This document shows positions 47,902 through 57,028 of a stretch of 64,000 bases of DNA, piece after piece. Within the stretch, counting starts at the first letter, position 1, and each line of letters opens with the position of its first letter. The position numbers and the translations under genes were made by a program. The DNA comes from Alteromonas sp. MMG017 (GTDB lineage: Bacteria; Pseudomonadota; Gammaproteobacteria; Enterobacterales; Alteromonadaceae), in NCBI RefSeq assembly GCF_018100795.1, contig NZ_JAGJDY010000004.1, positions 248,001-312,000 of the forward strand, read 5' to 3'. The notes beneath the pieces were generated by a model that made no database searches, was not told where the DNA came from, and was given only the letters and a program-made list of their open reading frames with translations.

Positions 47902-48465
47902 ATGCGAAAAATTGACCCGAACAAGCCGTTACCGCAAATTCACAATCGGGAAATTGTTGCCCAAAGTAAGCTTTTTCGCGTAGAGCGCCTAGACTTAGAG
48001 TTTTCTAATGGTGCAACGCGAGAGTTTGAACGGATGGCAGGAGGCAATCGTGGCGCTGTCATGATTGTTCCCATGATTGATAAAGATACCATGGTATTGA
48101 TTCGTGAATATGCCGCAGGTACTCACTCCTATCAACTTGGCTTTCCAAAAGGCCTTATCGATCCTGGCGAGTCCGCCCTTGAAGCCGCCGATAGAGAATT
48201 AAAAGAAGAAGCAGGTTTTGGTGCGAATGACCTGATTGAATTACATAAAGTTAGCATGGCACCTACCTTTTTTAATGCCAACATGACCATTGTAATAGCA
48301 AGAGATTTATACCCAGAACAACTTGAGGGTGATGAACCAGAGCCATTGGAAGTTATTCACTGGCCCCTTGCTGAGGCAGACGCGTTACTGGCTCGTGAAG
48401 ATTTTATAGAAGCCCGCTGTATCGCTGCGCTGTTGCTTGCTCAAAAATGGTTGAAGGACCAATAG
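47902..48465 (+). CDS. nudE: ADP compounds hydrolase NudE
   Basis: A 187-residue Nudix enzyme. The Nudix box is GFPKGLIDPGESALEAADRE followed by LKEEAGFG, with the catalytic glutamates present. NudE hydrolyses ADP-ribose, NADH and diadenosine polyphosphates. It is followed by cysQ after three bases. The pair handles nucleotide by-products. Confidence 0.94.
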   Translation: MRKIDPNKPLPQIHNREIVAQSKLFRVERLDLEFSNGATREFERMAGGNRGAVMIVPMIDKDTMVLIREYAAGTHSYQLGFPKGLIDPGESALEAADRELKEEAGFGANDLIELHKVSMAPTFFNANMTIVIARDLYPEQLEGDEPEPLEVIHWPLAEADALLAREDFIEARCIAALLLAQKWLKDQ

Positions 48466-48468
48466 ATT

Positions 48469-49317
48469 ATGCCCGATGAACACCCCCACAGCGAACTATT
48501 AGAGCTCGCAAAAACCGTTGCCGTTGAAGCCGGCGAAGCTGTGCTTAAAGTGTATGATAAAGGCGATTTTGACGCTTACCAAAAAGAAGACGATTCTCCG
48601 GTTACTAGCGCCGACTACCTAGCCAACGATATTATTGTTAAACGCTTAAGCGACGCTACCCCCGACATTCCTATCTTGTCTGAAGAAAATAAGCATGCCA
48701 GCCTAGAAGAGCGAAAGGACTGGCCACGTTATTGGCTTATCGATCCTATCGACGGTACGCAAGAATTTATTGCCCGAAGCGGCGACTTTGCGGTGAACAT
48801 AGCGCTTATTGAAAATAACCAGCCTAAAATTGGTGTTATTTTCTGGCCTCCTGGCCAATCGCTGTATTTTGCTGAAAAGGGGAAAGGGGCATTTAAGTCG
48901 TCACCCGACGGTGAAGAGAAGATTGCCGTACGTAAGCTCGACGATCCTAAAAACAGTGTGGTGATGATTGCCATTAGTCGCAGGCAAAGCCGAGAAAAAG
49001 TATTAGGTCGCATGTGTGCAAAACGGGTTTATCAAACCCTGCCATTAGGCAGCTGCTCACTGAAAGCCTGCTTTATTGCAGAAGGTAAGGCCGATGTGTT
49101 TATGCGAATTGGCGTAACCGGTGAGTGGGATACAGGCGCATCACAGTGCATTGTATCTGAAGCTGGAGGCAGTATTGCGGCCGCTAACTTCGAACCGCTT
49201 ACCTATAACCAACGCCATTCGCTAGAAAACCCAGATTTTGTGGTAATGGGCGATCAAAGAGTGCCATGGAAAGATGTTGTCCAGTATAATGATTTTGTAA
49301 ACCCTCATCGTAATTAG
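48469..49317 (+). CDS. cysQ: 3'(2'),5'-bisphosphate nucleotidase CysQ
   Basis: The 282-residue product belongs to the inositol monophosphatase superfamily. Metal-binding motifs are SEENKHAS and the DPIDGTQEFI segment, with the C-terminal WDTGASQCIVSEAGG. CysQ removes PAP, an inhibitory by-product of sulfate assimilation. It is tightly linked to nudE. Length agrees with the family, slightly longer than E. coli CysQ. Confidence 0.95.
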   Translation: MPDEHPHSELLELAKTVAVEAGEAVLKVYDKGDFDAYQKEDDSPVTSADYLANDIIVKRLSDATPDIPILSEENKHASLEERKDWPRYWLIDPIDGTQEFIARSGDFAVNIALIENNQPKIGVIFWPPGQSLYFAEKGKGAFKSSPDGEEKIAVRKLDDPKNSVVMIAISRRQSREKVLGRMCAKRVYQTLPLGSCSLKACFIAEGKADVFMRIGVTGEWDTGASQCIVSEAGGSIAAANFEPLTYNQRHSLENPDFVVMGDQRVPWKDVVQYNDFVNPHRN

Positions 49318-49393
49318 TACGTTAGGTTATTTGGTCTATGCCATCTTCGAGTAGTCTCGAGTGGACATTATTATTATTTAAAGGAGTAATATT

Positions 49394-49978
49394 ATGGTGA
49401 CGACACGTATTCGTAAGGTAACAACTGCCTTGCTTGCATGCGGTCTTGCGTTTCCTGCACTCGCTGACTGGAACCTAGATGGCGACACCAGTGTTTTGCA
49501 TTTCCTTTCTACCAAGAATTCACAAATTACCGAAGTACATAAATTCGATAGTTTTGAAGGCAGTTTATCTAATGCTGGAAAATTGCGTGTGTCGGTTAAT
49601 TTGGCGTCGGTAAATACGTCAATCGATATTCGTAATACACGTATGCAAGACATGCTATTCAACGTTACTGAATTTGCTGAAGCAACATTCGACGCCACTC
49701 TACCTGAATCGATGCTAAATTTAGCCGATGGCGAAGTAGTCAACGGCAGAGTAGATGGTATTTTAACGCTGCACGGTATGGCGGTTCCTACTAGCTTTTC
49801 AGTGATGGCAAGCAAGGTAGACGCCGACACCTTAACGGTTTCAACTACCGCGCCTACGCTGATTAAAGCGGAGTCTTTCGGATTAACAGCAGGTATTGAA
49901 GCATTACAAAAAATTGCAGGGCTTAAAAGTATTACTACCACGGTTCCGGTTTCTTTCTCCGTCACTTTCACGCAGTAA
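49394..49978 (+). CDS. Secreted YceI-family lipocalin-like protein
   Basis: A 194-residue protein with a signal peptide (about residues 1-23, ending ALA). The mature part matches YceI: a WNLDGDTSVLHFLSTKNSQI start, the FEGSLSN and INVRN-like SIDIRNTRMQDMLFN segments, and a final VPVSFSVTFTQ. The fold is a lipocalin-like barrel that binds isoprenoids such as ubiquinone in some members. The role in the periplasm is not known. The ATG has an AAAGGAG site, and a terminator follows. Confidence 0.9.
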   Translation: MVTTRIRKVTTALLACGLAFPALADWNLDGDTSVLHFLSTKNSQITEVHKFDSFEGSLSNAGKLRVSVNLASVNTSIDIRNTRMQDMLFNVTEFAEATFDATLPESMLNLADGEVVNGRVDGILTLHGMAVPTSFSVMASKVDADTLTVSTTAPTLIKAESFGLTAGIEALQKIAGLKSITTTVPVSFSVTFTQ

Positions 49979-49991
49979 GTACACCTAATAT

Positions 49992-50039
49992 AAAAAAGCC
50001 GGGGCTTTACCTTTGAAGTAAAGCGACCCGGCTTTTTTT
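49992..50039 (+). terminator. Rho-independent terminator after the YceI-family gene
   Basis: The stem AAAAAGCCGGG / CCCGGCTTTTT, extended by an inner GCTTTAC / GTAAAGC stem, is followed by a T run. The A run on the other side may also let it act on opgH transcripts. Confidence 0.85.
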
Positions 50040-50144
50040 GTATCTGTATGTTTATGCAAAACAACGGTGCATTGCTTTGTGGCGAGGTTAATTCACCTCG
50101 CCCTAGGGGATTAGCATAAGATACACGTTTAAGCGCACAATCTA

Positions 50145-52097
50145 CTAGGCGTTATTAACCAATGCTGGACGCATAGGCAGCGGCTTTTGACTTAATACCT
50201 GTTCAGGCATGGTTACCCACAAACTTTCAGGTAGCGCAGGCTCTTGAGCCTTGTACTGAGACAATGCAAAGTAGTTCATAGCTACGCGCAAACGTTTAAG
50301 GGCGGTGCATTCATCCACTTCTTGGTCGATAACAAACACGCCCCATTTGCGCATTTGTATACCTAAATTGTCACTGCTGGTAATACGAATAACCGGCGCG
50401 GCCAGAACCATGCCAATTAACACCGGTAGCAACCACATAAATAGCGACGGTGTGAAGTAGAAGGTTGTTACGCCCCATATCACTGCTAGGCAACTCATAA
50501 GCTGCGTATGCTTAAAGGCAACACTCCAGGGTACTTTTTTACCTTCACGCTCTTGTGCTTCCCATTTAACCGAGTGCCCAACAAACACGCTTATTACGAA
50601 GAAGCTATGATAAAACATCATGAGCGGCGCAATTAGAATGGCCATGGTAATTTCTGCCACTGCGCTCTTTAACAACGACATAGCGCCACCAAATTCTTCT
50701 CTGCGCTTAATTAACGCAAGCACGATACCCAATATCTTAGGCAAGAAGAGTAATGCAGCGGTACCCCACATAGTCACCATCATCATATCTTGACGGGCTA
50801 CCTGCCAACTTGGAAATAATTGATATTCAGAGACAAAGAAGTCCGGTACTGACGTAGCGCGAATAAGGGCATCGGCCGTACCTAGCGCCAGCATACAAAA
50901 TAATACCAGCGATGAAATATAAGCAAACGCGCCAAATAGGAAGTGAAGACGGTTAGCCGCTTTTAGGCCTTTTACGTTCAGCAAACCTAAATGCTGAATA
51001 TTACCTTGTACCCAACGACGATCACGAATGGCGTAATCTACAATGTTGCTAGGTACTTCTTCATAGCTGCCCGTGGTATCGGTCAGTAAATAGGCCTGCC
51101 ACCCTGCACGGCGAAGCAGTGCGGCTTCTACAAAGTCATGACTTAGAATTTCACCACCAAACGGGGCACTGCCTTCTAATTTCGGTAAGCCACAATGCTG
51201 CATAAAGGGCGCGATGCGAATAATCGCGTTATGACCCCAATAGTTGGCGCTGTCTGTTTGCCAAAATGACAAACCTGTTGCCAACATTGGGCTGTAAAGG
51301 TGCGCAGCAAACTGCACAAAACGGCCAAAGAAGGTATTTTGACGTACTGGCATAGGGATAGTTTGAACTAAGGCAGTATCTGGGTTTTGTTCAATACGGC
51401 GGGCTAAATCTAACATTCGCTCACCCGTCATTATGCTATCGGCATCCAGCACAATCATAGATTCGTAATTTGCGCCCCAGCGTTCGCAAAATTCTTTTAA
51501 ATTACCCACTTTGCGATGAAGGTTCTTTTCCCGGCGACGATAAAATACCTGTGATGCATAGCTACCTAAACGCTTGGTCATACGCTGCCATGCACGAAGC
51601 TCGGCATCCGCTTTGTTTTGGTCGCGGGTGTCACTTAACATGTAAAAGTCGAAATGTTCAGCCTGTGGCGTATTCATTAACTCACGTACACAAGCTTCAA
51701 AGCCCACCATAATTCGGCGCGTATCTTCATTGTATACTGGCATTACCACCGCATGGCGCTGGCTTAATTGCGTGGTTTCATCAGGCTTATTTTGCTTCTT
51801 ACGCAAGCTTAAAGGGTCAATATTAAACAGTTGAAGTACAAACCCAATAATACCGGTCCAAAAGGCCATACAAAGCCACGAGAACAGCATAAGGCCTAAA
51901 CCTAGTTGAGCCATTTCAAGTTTAGTTAACCCATTAGGAAGAAAAATTTCATAAAGGCTCCAACCGGCCAACGCCGTACTCGGAAGCACCAAAATTGCCA
52001 TTATAAATAAGCGCATGTGCTCTCCTGTCGTGATGAATCGATCACGCTTTGTTGAGGATTCAGGGGAAATAGAAGCATTACTTGGGTTGGTAGACAT
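50145..52097 (-). CDS. opgH: Osmoregulated periplasmic glucan glucosyltransferase OpgH, short form
   Basis: The product is 650 residues from the ATG at 52097, which overlaps opgG by 20 bases. It is a polytopic inner-membrane glycosyltransferase that makes the beta-1,2 backbone of periplasmic glucans with UDP-glucose. Motifs are VLDADSIMTGERM and the acceptor-side RDRRWVQGNIQHL. The protein has about seven membrane helices. The first begins near residue 29, so the long cytoplasmic N-terminus of enteric OpgH (near 140 residues) is missing. The C-terminus is also shorter. It follows opgG in the standard opgGH operon. Confidence 0.92.
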   Translation of the reverse strand: MSTNPSNASISPESSTKRDRFITTGEHMRLFIMAILVLPSTALAGWSLYEIFLPNGLTKLEMAQLGLGLMLFSWLCMAFWTGIIGFVLQLFNIDPLSLRKKQNKPDETTQLSQRHAVVMPVYNEDTRRIMVGFEACVRELMNTPQAEHFDFYMLSDTRDQNKADAELRAWQRMTKRLGSYASQVFYRRREKNLHRKVGNLKEFCERWGANYESMIVLDADSIMTGERMLDLARRIEQNPDTALVQTIPMPVRQNTFFGRFVQFAAHLYSPMLATGLSFWQTDSANYWGHNAIIRIAPFMQHCGLPKLEGSAPFGGEILSHDFVEAALLRRAGWQAYLLTDTTGSYEEVPSNIVDYAIRDRRWVQGNIQHLGLLNVKGLKAANRLHFLFGAFAYISSLVLFCMLALGTADALIRATSVPDFFVSEYQLFPSWQVARQDMMMVTMWGTAALLFLPKILGIVLALIKRREEFGGAMSLLKSAVAEITMAILIAPLMMFYHSFFVISVFVGHSVKWEAQEREGKKVPWSVAFKHTQLMSCLAVIWGVTTFYFTPSLFMWLLPVLIGMVLAAPVIRITSSDNLGIQMRKWGVFVIDQEVDECTALKRLRVAMNYFALSQYKAQEPALPESLWVTMPEQVLSQKPLPMRPALVNNA

Positions 52098-53787
52098 AAT
52101 TCCAAACCTCACTGATACGTTTGCCATCTAGCTCGATATAAGCACGCATATCTACCGTGCTCTTGTCTTTAGGCTTAAGAAGAAAAGTGGCGCGCCATTC
52201 TTTACCTTCATTAACGGGGTAAAGGCGCTGCTGAGAAATTGCACCATTGCTACCTTGCACAATAAGCTTGGTAGTGTCTGGGTTGAAGCTTGTAACCGTG
52301 TTCTCATTGGCTGACATGTCTGGTGTTGTCAGTTCAGGTGCTGCCAGTTCAGGTGAAGAGAAATCAGGTGAAGAGAAATCAACAATAAAGCGGCGCTGAG
52401 TCTGCTTCGCTTCATCTTTTACTTTCTCGCCAGGTAACGACGGCTGACCTTGGCGTGTGCGAATAACAGTGGCCAACTCGCTAACAAATGCGTTTCGCTC
52501 TACCGTTTTTAAGGTGTATGCAAAATAACGAGATTCACCGCTAAGTAACGGCGCTTCAGGCACCCAATACGCTACAATATTGTCGTGAGTTTCTGAGTTG
52601 GTGGGTATTTCAACCACCTCTAACCGGCCCTTCTCGAACCCTTCAGTAGGTGTTACCCAAAGACCTGGGCGAATATGATAGTTTGCTTCAGCATCCAGAA
52701 AATTGCCCCATTCGCCATCGCGCTGCAACATACCAAAGCCTTTCGGCGCGCTATCACTTAACGAAGTAATTTGTAGCCTTGCTGGGTTAGTCAGTGGGCG
52801 CCAAATCTCTTCATCGGCATGAGTTACCATCAATACACCATCGCTGTCATGTACTTCAGGGCGATAGTCATCGGGGCGCTTTTCACTATTTTCGCCATAA
52901 AGAAACATGCTGGTAAAAGGAGCTACACCTAGCTTTTCTACGTCTTCACGGGCAAACAACCAGCTTTGCACATCAACTTGTGTATCGATGCCTGGCTCAA
53001 TAACAAACTTGTAAGCACCGGCCACTGACGGACTTTCCAGTCGTGCGTAAATCGTAATAGGCTGGCCTTCTTTAGGCTCAATTAGCCAAAATTCGGTAAA
53101 GTGAGGAAACTCTTCCCCTTTCGTTAAGGCTGTATCAATGGCAAGCCCGCGAGCAGAAATACCATATACTTGATTCTTACCCACTAAACGAAAGTAAGAG
53201 GCTCCTAAAAATACGGCAAACTCATCTTTGTATGTTTCGTTTTTTAACGGGTAATGAACGCGAAAGCCTGCAAACCCTGTTTTATCGTTAGTCAGCCCGG
53301 CTAACGGTGCTGCTTTGTCGTCATAACGAAACATGTCGCTAGAAAAGGGAATACGCTCAGCGCTATTAGATTCATCGATAGTGTGAACTGTTACAGGCAA
53401 CTCATAGAGAAATCCGGGGTGAAAAAACTGTACTTCGTAGTCGTTCTCACCGTTCCACAAGCTTTTTTCAGGATTAAAGCGGATAGCTCGATAAGTTTGA
53501 TAATCAATTGATTTTAACCCGTCATCGAGACCATGATCATTTTGCTCATAGCCTTGCTCGGCAGACGCTTTTGCGGCATCGATAACAGATTGAAGAATAG
53601 GGGATGCATCACGAGGTTCATTGCTATCACTCACTCCTTCAGCATTAATCACTGGTGCGACTAATAATGACAACACACTGGTAATCACAACCGCAACGCG
53701 AGAGAAAAGTGACATAGGGCCTCGCTTAGTGTCTTTACTGACGCTCATCACGCCATCAAAGCGGTCTGGTTTAAACTCTTGGTGCAT
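52078..53787 (-). CDS. opgG: Periplasmic glucan biosynthesis protein OpgG
   Basis: The 569-residue product starts at an ATG with a GGAGA ribosome-binding site. The first 24 residues are polar, then the signal sequence follows (about residues 25-49, ending VINA). The mature part matches OpgG: YQTYRAIRFNPEKSLWNG, FQVQFFHPG-like EVQFFHPGF, GFAGFRVHYPL and the region FLGASYFRLVGKNQVYGISARG. OpgG acts in the periplasm on glucan branching or processing. An acidic tandem-like stretch, with repeated SPDFSSPE/APELTTPD elements (about residues 469-490), is a linker between domains. It is the first gene of opgGH. Confidence 0.93.
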   Translation of the reverse strand: MHQEFKPDRFDGVMSVSKDTKRGPMSLFSRVAVVITSVLSLLVAPVINAEGVSDSNEPRDASPILQSVIDAAKASAEQGYEQNDHGLDDGLKSIDYQTYRAIRFNPEKSLWNGENDYEVQFFHPGFLYELPVTVHTIDESNSAERIPFSSDMFRYDDKAAPLAGLTNDKTGFAGFRVHYPLKNETYKDEFAVFLGASYFRLVGKNQVYGISARGLAIDTALTKGEEFPHFTEFWLIEPKEGQPITIYARLESPSVAGAYKFVIEPGIDTQVDVQSWLFAREDVEKLGVAPFTSMFLYGENSEKRPDDYRPEVHDSDGVLMVTHADEEIWRPLTNPARLQITSLSDSAPKGFGMLQRDGEWGNFLDAEANYHIRPGLWVTPTEGFEKGRLEVVEIPTNSETHDNIVAYWVPEAPLLSGESRYFAYTLKTVERNAFVSELATVIRTRQGQPSLPGEKVKDEAKQTQRRFIVDFSSPDFSSPELAAPELTTPDMSANENTVTSFNPDTTKLIVQGSNGAISQQRLYPVNEGKEWRATFLLKPKDKSTVDMRAYIELDGKRISEVWNYVYQPK

Positions 53788-54395
53788 GTCGTTATCTCCA
53801 TGAATTAGGGCTATGCCAAAACGCGTTCAAAAAAGCCACCAGCTAACTCCGTAGATGAATGCCCAAAGGTACTTTTTTGATAGGAACCTCGCTGACCCAT
53901 AAAGGAAGAAGAACTGGGTAGCGAATTAACCGCGCTTGAACTCACTAGAGCAATTGCAAAGAATGATCCAACTTATCTAAAAGGGGTTGAATAACCATCA
54001 ATCGCCATCTTTTCAAACATTTACAAACGGTATTATTGAAACGAAGGGCGCTTTTATACTGTGTAAAAAAGGACTAAGCATTAGACGAAAGGATATAGTG
54101 TTGTTTTTTAGATACACATTTCGCGCATTTTATTGTTTAGATAATCAGCGCTAATTCATAAATCTAGTTCGGTGATAAAAAACGGTCGTAGGTAAAAATC
54201 ACTATCTTTCTGTTAGTTAAAGAAAAATCGTATATTTAAACAGCAGGCAATAACGTAATTGGCAAACCCTTTGCAAAACTAACTTCAGATTTAACCATGG
54301 AATTCGCGATACTTGTTTGCACATCACGATGCACAGGTTCGCAAAATGTGAAGCGCAGGTATTTTTTCTTTCTGCGATAAATAGGAGTTTTTTCA
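53788..54395. other. Intergenic region between opgG and an outer-membrane protein gene
   Basis: The 608-base gap separates divergent genes and is AT-rich. A stop-bounded frame at 53899-53994 reads ELGSELTALELTRAIAKNDP and could be the tail of a lost gene, but it has no start codon. No hairpin or repeat was seen. Both flanking promoters should lie here. Confidence 0.45.
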
Positions 54396-54956
54396 ATGCG
54401 TAAAGCAATCACTTTACTTACAGCACTTACCGCTACCGCAGCCTCTGTTGCTTCTTTTGCAACGTTGGCTGAGTCTCCAGACTGGCGTTATGTAGAAGGT
54501 GGCTATAGCAAAATGGATTTTGACGATAACGAATCATTTGAACCAGATGGTTTCGTACTAAGCAGCAAATATCTATTAAACAGCAACATTTATTTAAACG
54601 GTGAATACAGCAACTTTGAAGAGGGCAATTTCGATTTCGATATGCTAACGCTAGGTGCTGGTTACAGAATGCCACTTAACGCCACTACCGATGCATACTT
54701 CGGCGCCAACTTTGAGCGTATCGATGGCGATTTCGATGATGAGACGGGCTACAGCGTAAATGCGGGCGTTCGTTCTATGGTGACTGAGCAGGTAGAGCTT
54801 CTAGGCGAAGTAGGTTACTACGACGTTGAAGATGGCGATGCGACGTTTAAAGTAGGTGCAAACTATTACGTCACTCCTCAGTGGGCCGTAGGTGCCAACT
54901 ACAAGCTGATGGATGACTTAGACATCATGCAGGTAACTGCACGCTACAGTTTCTAA
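54396..54956 (+). CDS. Small outer-membrane beta-barrel protein
   Basis: A 186-residue protein with a signal peptide (about residues 1-25, ending TLA). Alternating hydrophobic strands such as YLNGEYSNFEEG and DAYFGANFERIDGDF, acidic turns and the final aromatic residue in MQVTARYSF suit an eight-strand outer-membrane barrel like small OmpA-like or Opr-type proteins. No peptidoglycan-binding domain is present. The ribosome-binding site is TAGGAG. Function is unknown; a terminator follows. Confidence 0.78.
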   Translation: MRKAITLLTALTATAASVASFATLAESPDWRYVEGGYSKMDFDDNESFEPDGFVLSSKYLLNSNIYLNGEYSNFEEGNFDFDMLTLGAGYRMPLNATTDAYFGANFERIDGDFDDETGYSVNAGVRSMVTEQVELLGEVGYYDVEDGDATFKVGANYYVTPQWAVGANYKLMDDLDIMQVTARYSF

Positions 54957-54993
54957 ACCTTTCTCGTTTTTGGGATGCTCTCCTAAAGAAAGG

Positions 54994-55021
54994 TAGCCGG
55001 GTCACTCGCCCGGCTTTTTTT
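54994..55021 (+). terminator. Rho-independent terminator after the outer-membrane barrel gene
   Basis: The stem GCCGGG / CCCGGC with a TCACTCG loop is followed by seven T residues. Confidence 0.88.
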
Positions 55022-55126
55022 GGTCTTCAATTTGAGCTTATACGATTTTGTGCAATTTTTATTGAACAATCTTTTATTTAAGAATGGGTTAATGAACAGT
55101 TTTTTATTGAGAAACCTAAGGTATTT

Positions 55127-55369
55127 TTACTCTTCTGGAGCAGACTCACTTTCGGATGTCACGTCGCCTTTTGGCCTTATATCCACGCTCTCATGAAGCT
55201 CTGAATACACAAGCACCGCCTCGTTGCTTTTAAGCGCATCTAACACCTGTGTTACTTTGGTTTCCATACTGACATCTTCAGCGCCGTACTCTGTGCCTTC
55301 TCGCAGCACAAATGCTTCCACTAAACTGTGTAGGGTCTCGGTATCAACCGCATCGATTGGAATTATCAT
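55127..55369 (-). CDS. yheU: YheU family protein
   Basis: An 80-residue protein that matches E. coli YheU over most of its length: MIIPIDAVDTETLHSLVEAF, VLREGTEYG and AVLVYSELHESVDIRP. The acidic C-terminal tail (SESESAPEE) is longer than in E. coli. The function is unknown. It has a GGAGG site. It is next to yheT, as in enteric bacteria. Confidence 0.92.
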   Translation of the reverse strand: MIIPIDAVDTETLHSLVEAFVLREGTEYGAEDVSMETKVTQVLDALKSNEAVLVYSELHESVDIRPKGDVTSESESAPEE

Positions 55370-55451
55370 CTCTGCCTCCAGAAAAAAATGAGTTCACGCT
55401 AACTGTTATGCGTGAATTAAAGCCAGCTAACGTGCTAATAAGTTGGGAAAT

Positions 55452-56480
55452 TCACACGTAGGGCGTGTTGGGATTAATAGGTAATATATCGCTAACGTAC
55501 CTTTTGACCCTGTCATGCAGCCACACTTTAGGGCTAAACACTGAACCCTGCATAAAGCCAACATGGCCACCACGCTCACTAAGTTCAAGGGTAACATTGC
55601 GCGCTAATTCTTCTTCTTTAGGCACCACTAAATGGTTCATAAAGGGGTCGTCAATACTGTGCAGTACCAGCGTAGGGCAGTGAATAGCACTTAAGAAGTG
55701 GTACGCACTGCATTTCTCATAATAGTCATTCGCGTCTTCGAAACCATGCAAGGGTGCAGTGACTTTCTCGTCAAATTGCGCAAAGCTGGTAATGCCATCA
55801 ACATCATCACCCGTTAATTGAATAAGTTTACGATAGTCGATAAACGACATTTTCTTGCGCAGCGTGGTTTTTATACTGTTTAAAAGGTATTTCTGATAAA
55901 CCCGCGAGAAACCGTGATTAATGGATTTAGCACATTCCGACAATTTCAACGGTGATGATATAGCAATAGCCGCATTCAACCATTTTTGTGCTGGGTTCTC
56001 GCCAAGCAGCTTTAACAGCATGTTCCCGCCAAGAGAAAAACCCACTGCAACTTTAGGGATCTGAGGGAATTTTTGGTTTAGCCAATCAAGAAAAAAACTT
56101 GGATCGCCAGTCTCGCCAGAATGGTAGCCTCTTGGCTTTAAATTCGGTACACCGCTACAGCCACGATAATGCATCATCACCACTTGCCAGCCATTCACCG
56201 ATAAATTGGCCATCATATCGTTGGCGTAATGTGAGCGAATGCTGCCTTCAAGGCCATGGAACATCACAATAATGCCAGAGGGCTCGGCGGGCTTTGGTCC
56301 CCAAGCAACGTCGACAAAATCGTCATCAGGCAGTGTTAGGCGTTCCATGCTGTATTTTAGCGGTAAGCGTTTTTGAATGAAGCGCGGCCATATAGTTTGA
56401 ACATGTCGGTTCTTTGCCCAACTTGGCACTCGAAAACTGCTTTTTATAATCTTTCCATGCGATAACGCGATTTTGCTCAT
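55452..56480 (-). CDS. yheT: YheT-type alpha/beta hydrolase
   Basis: The 342-residue product has the family features NRHVQTIWPRF, FHGLEGSIRSHYA, the nucleophile elbow GFSLGGNMLLKLLGE (Ser about residue 146) and the C-terminal catalytic His in RGGHVGFM. YheT-like enzymes are thought to be esterases or hydrolases with unknown natural substrate. It lies between the TIGR02444 gene and yheU on the same strand. Confidence 0.92.
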   Translation of the reverse strand: MSKIALSHGKIIKSSFRVPSWAKNRHVQTIWPRFIQKRLPLKYSMERLTLPDDDFVDVAWGPKPAEPSGIIVMFHGLEGSIRSHYANDMMANLSVNGWQVVMMHYRGCSGVPNLKPRGYHSGETGDPSFFLDWLNQKFPQIPKVAVGFSLGGNMLLKLLGENPAQKWLNAAIAISSPLKLSECAKSINHGFSRVYQKYLLNSIKTTLRKKMSFIDYRKLIQLTGDDVDGITSFAQFDEKVTAPLHGFEDANDYYEKCSAYHFLSAIHCPTLVLHSIDDPFMNHLVVPKEEELARNVTLELSERGGHVGFMQGSVFSPKVWLHDRVKRYVSDILPINPNTPYV

Positions 56481-56500
56481 GATGTTTTCTTATTGTTATT

Positions 56501-57028
56501 TTACGACAACTGCTTCAATAGCTGACTGATTAACTCGCGGGCTTCCTGTTTTTCTCTAAGCCCATACGCATTAATAAGTGCAGCGATAGAGGCATTAAAT
56601 ACACCTGACATACTAGAGGCGCCTGAAGGTAAAGACGCTAAACCAAGGCTATTTACCGTTTCTACGATAATAGCTTGTTGCGCTTTTTCTAATGCCAGCT
56701 CGTCATCTTTTAGCTGATTGTATTTCGCTAAGGCCTGCGGGTAATTTGCATCTTGCTTGTCTTCTGGCTTCGCTTGCTTTCGCTCAAGCCGATGCTGCTT
56801 AAGAGTGTGTTCTGATGCTTCAACGGCACTTATCACCGCATTTAACTGAGGCAGATTGATAATGAAGCCGTGCTCAATACACCAGCATATCAACAAAAGT
56901 ATATTTACGTTCACACCATGGCGGTCTTGCAACAAAATAGCCAGTGGCGCTACATCGCCTTTGCCATAGCGACTGCCCGCGTACTGCCAAAAGTCCTCTG
57001 CATTTACAATTGCATTATTGTGCTTCAT
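56501..57028 (-). CDS. TIGR02444 family protein
   Basis: The product is 175 residues from the ATG at 57028, which overlaps the end of yheS by 14 bases; an upstream extension would lie in the yheS frame. The sequence carries EDFWQYAGSRYGKGDVAPLA and LLQDRHGVNVNILLLICWCI, the hallmark of TIGR02444. The rest is helical. No function is established. Coupling to yheS suggests one operon yheS-TIGR02444-yheT-yheU. Confidence 0.88.
   Translation of the reverse strand: MKHNNAIVNAEDFWQYAGSRYGKGDVAPLAILLQDRHGVNVNILLLICWCIEHGFIINLPQLNAVISAVEASEHTLKQHRLERKQAKPEDKQDANYPQALAKYNQLKDDELALEKAQQAIIVETVNSLGLASLPSGASSMSGVFNASIAALINAYGLREKQEARELISQLLKQLS

Noticed and set aside
49378-50064. A 228-codon minus-strand frame opposite the YceI gene
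   Set aside because: It crosses a terminator and lies opposite a well-supported YceI protein; no family features.
53899-53994. A stop-bounded frame with plausible protein-like composition before the outer-membrane barrel gene
   Set aside because: No start codon is present and it is only 31 codons; it may be a remnant but cannot be supported.
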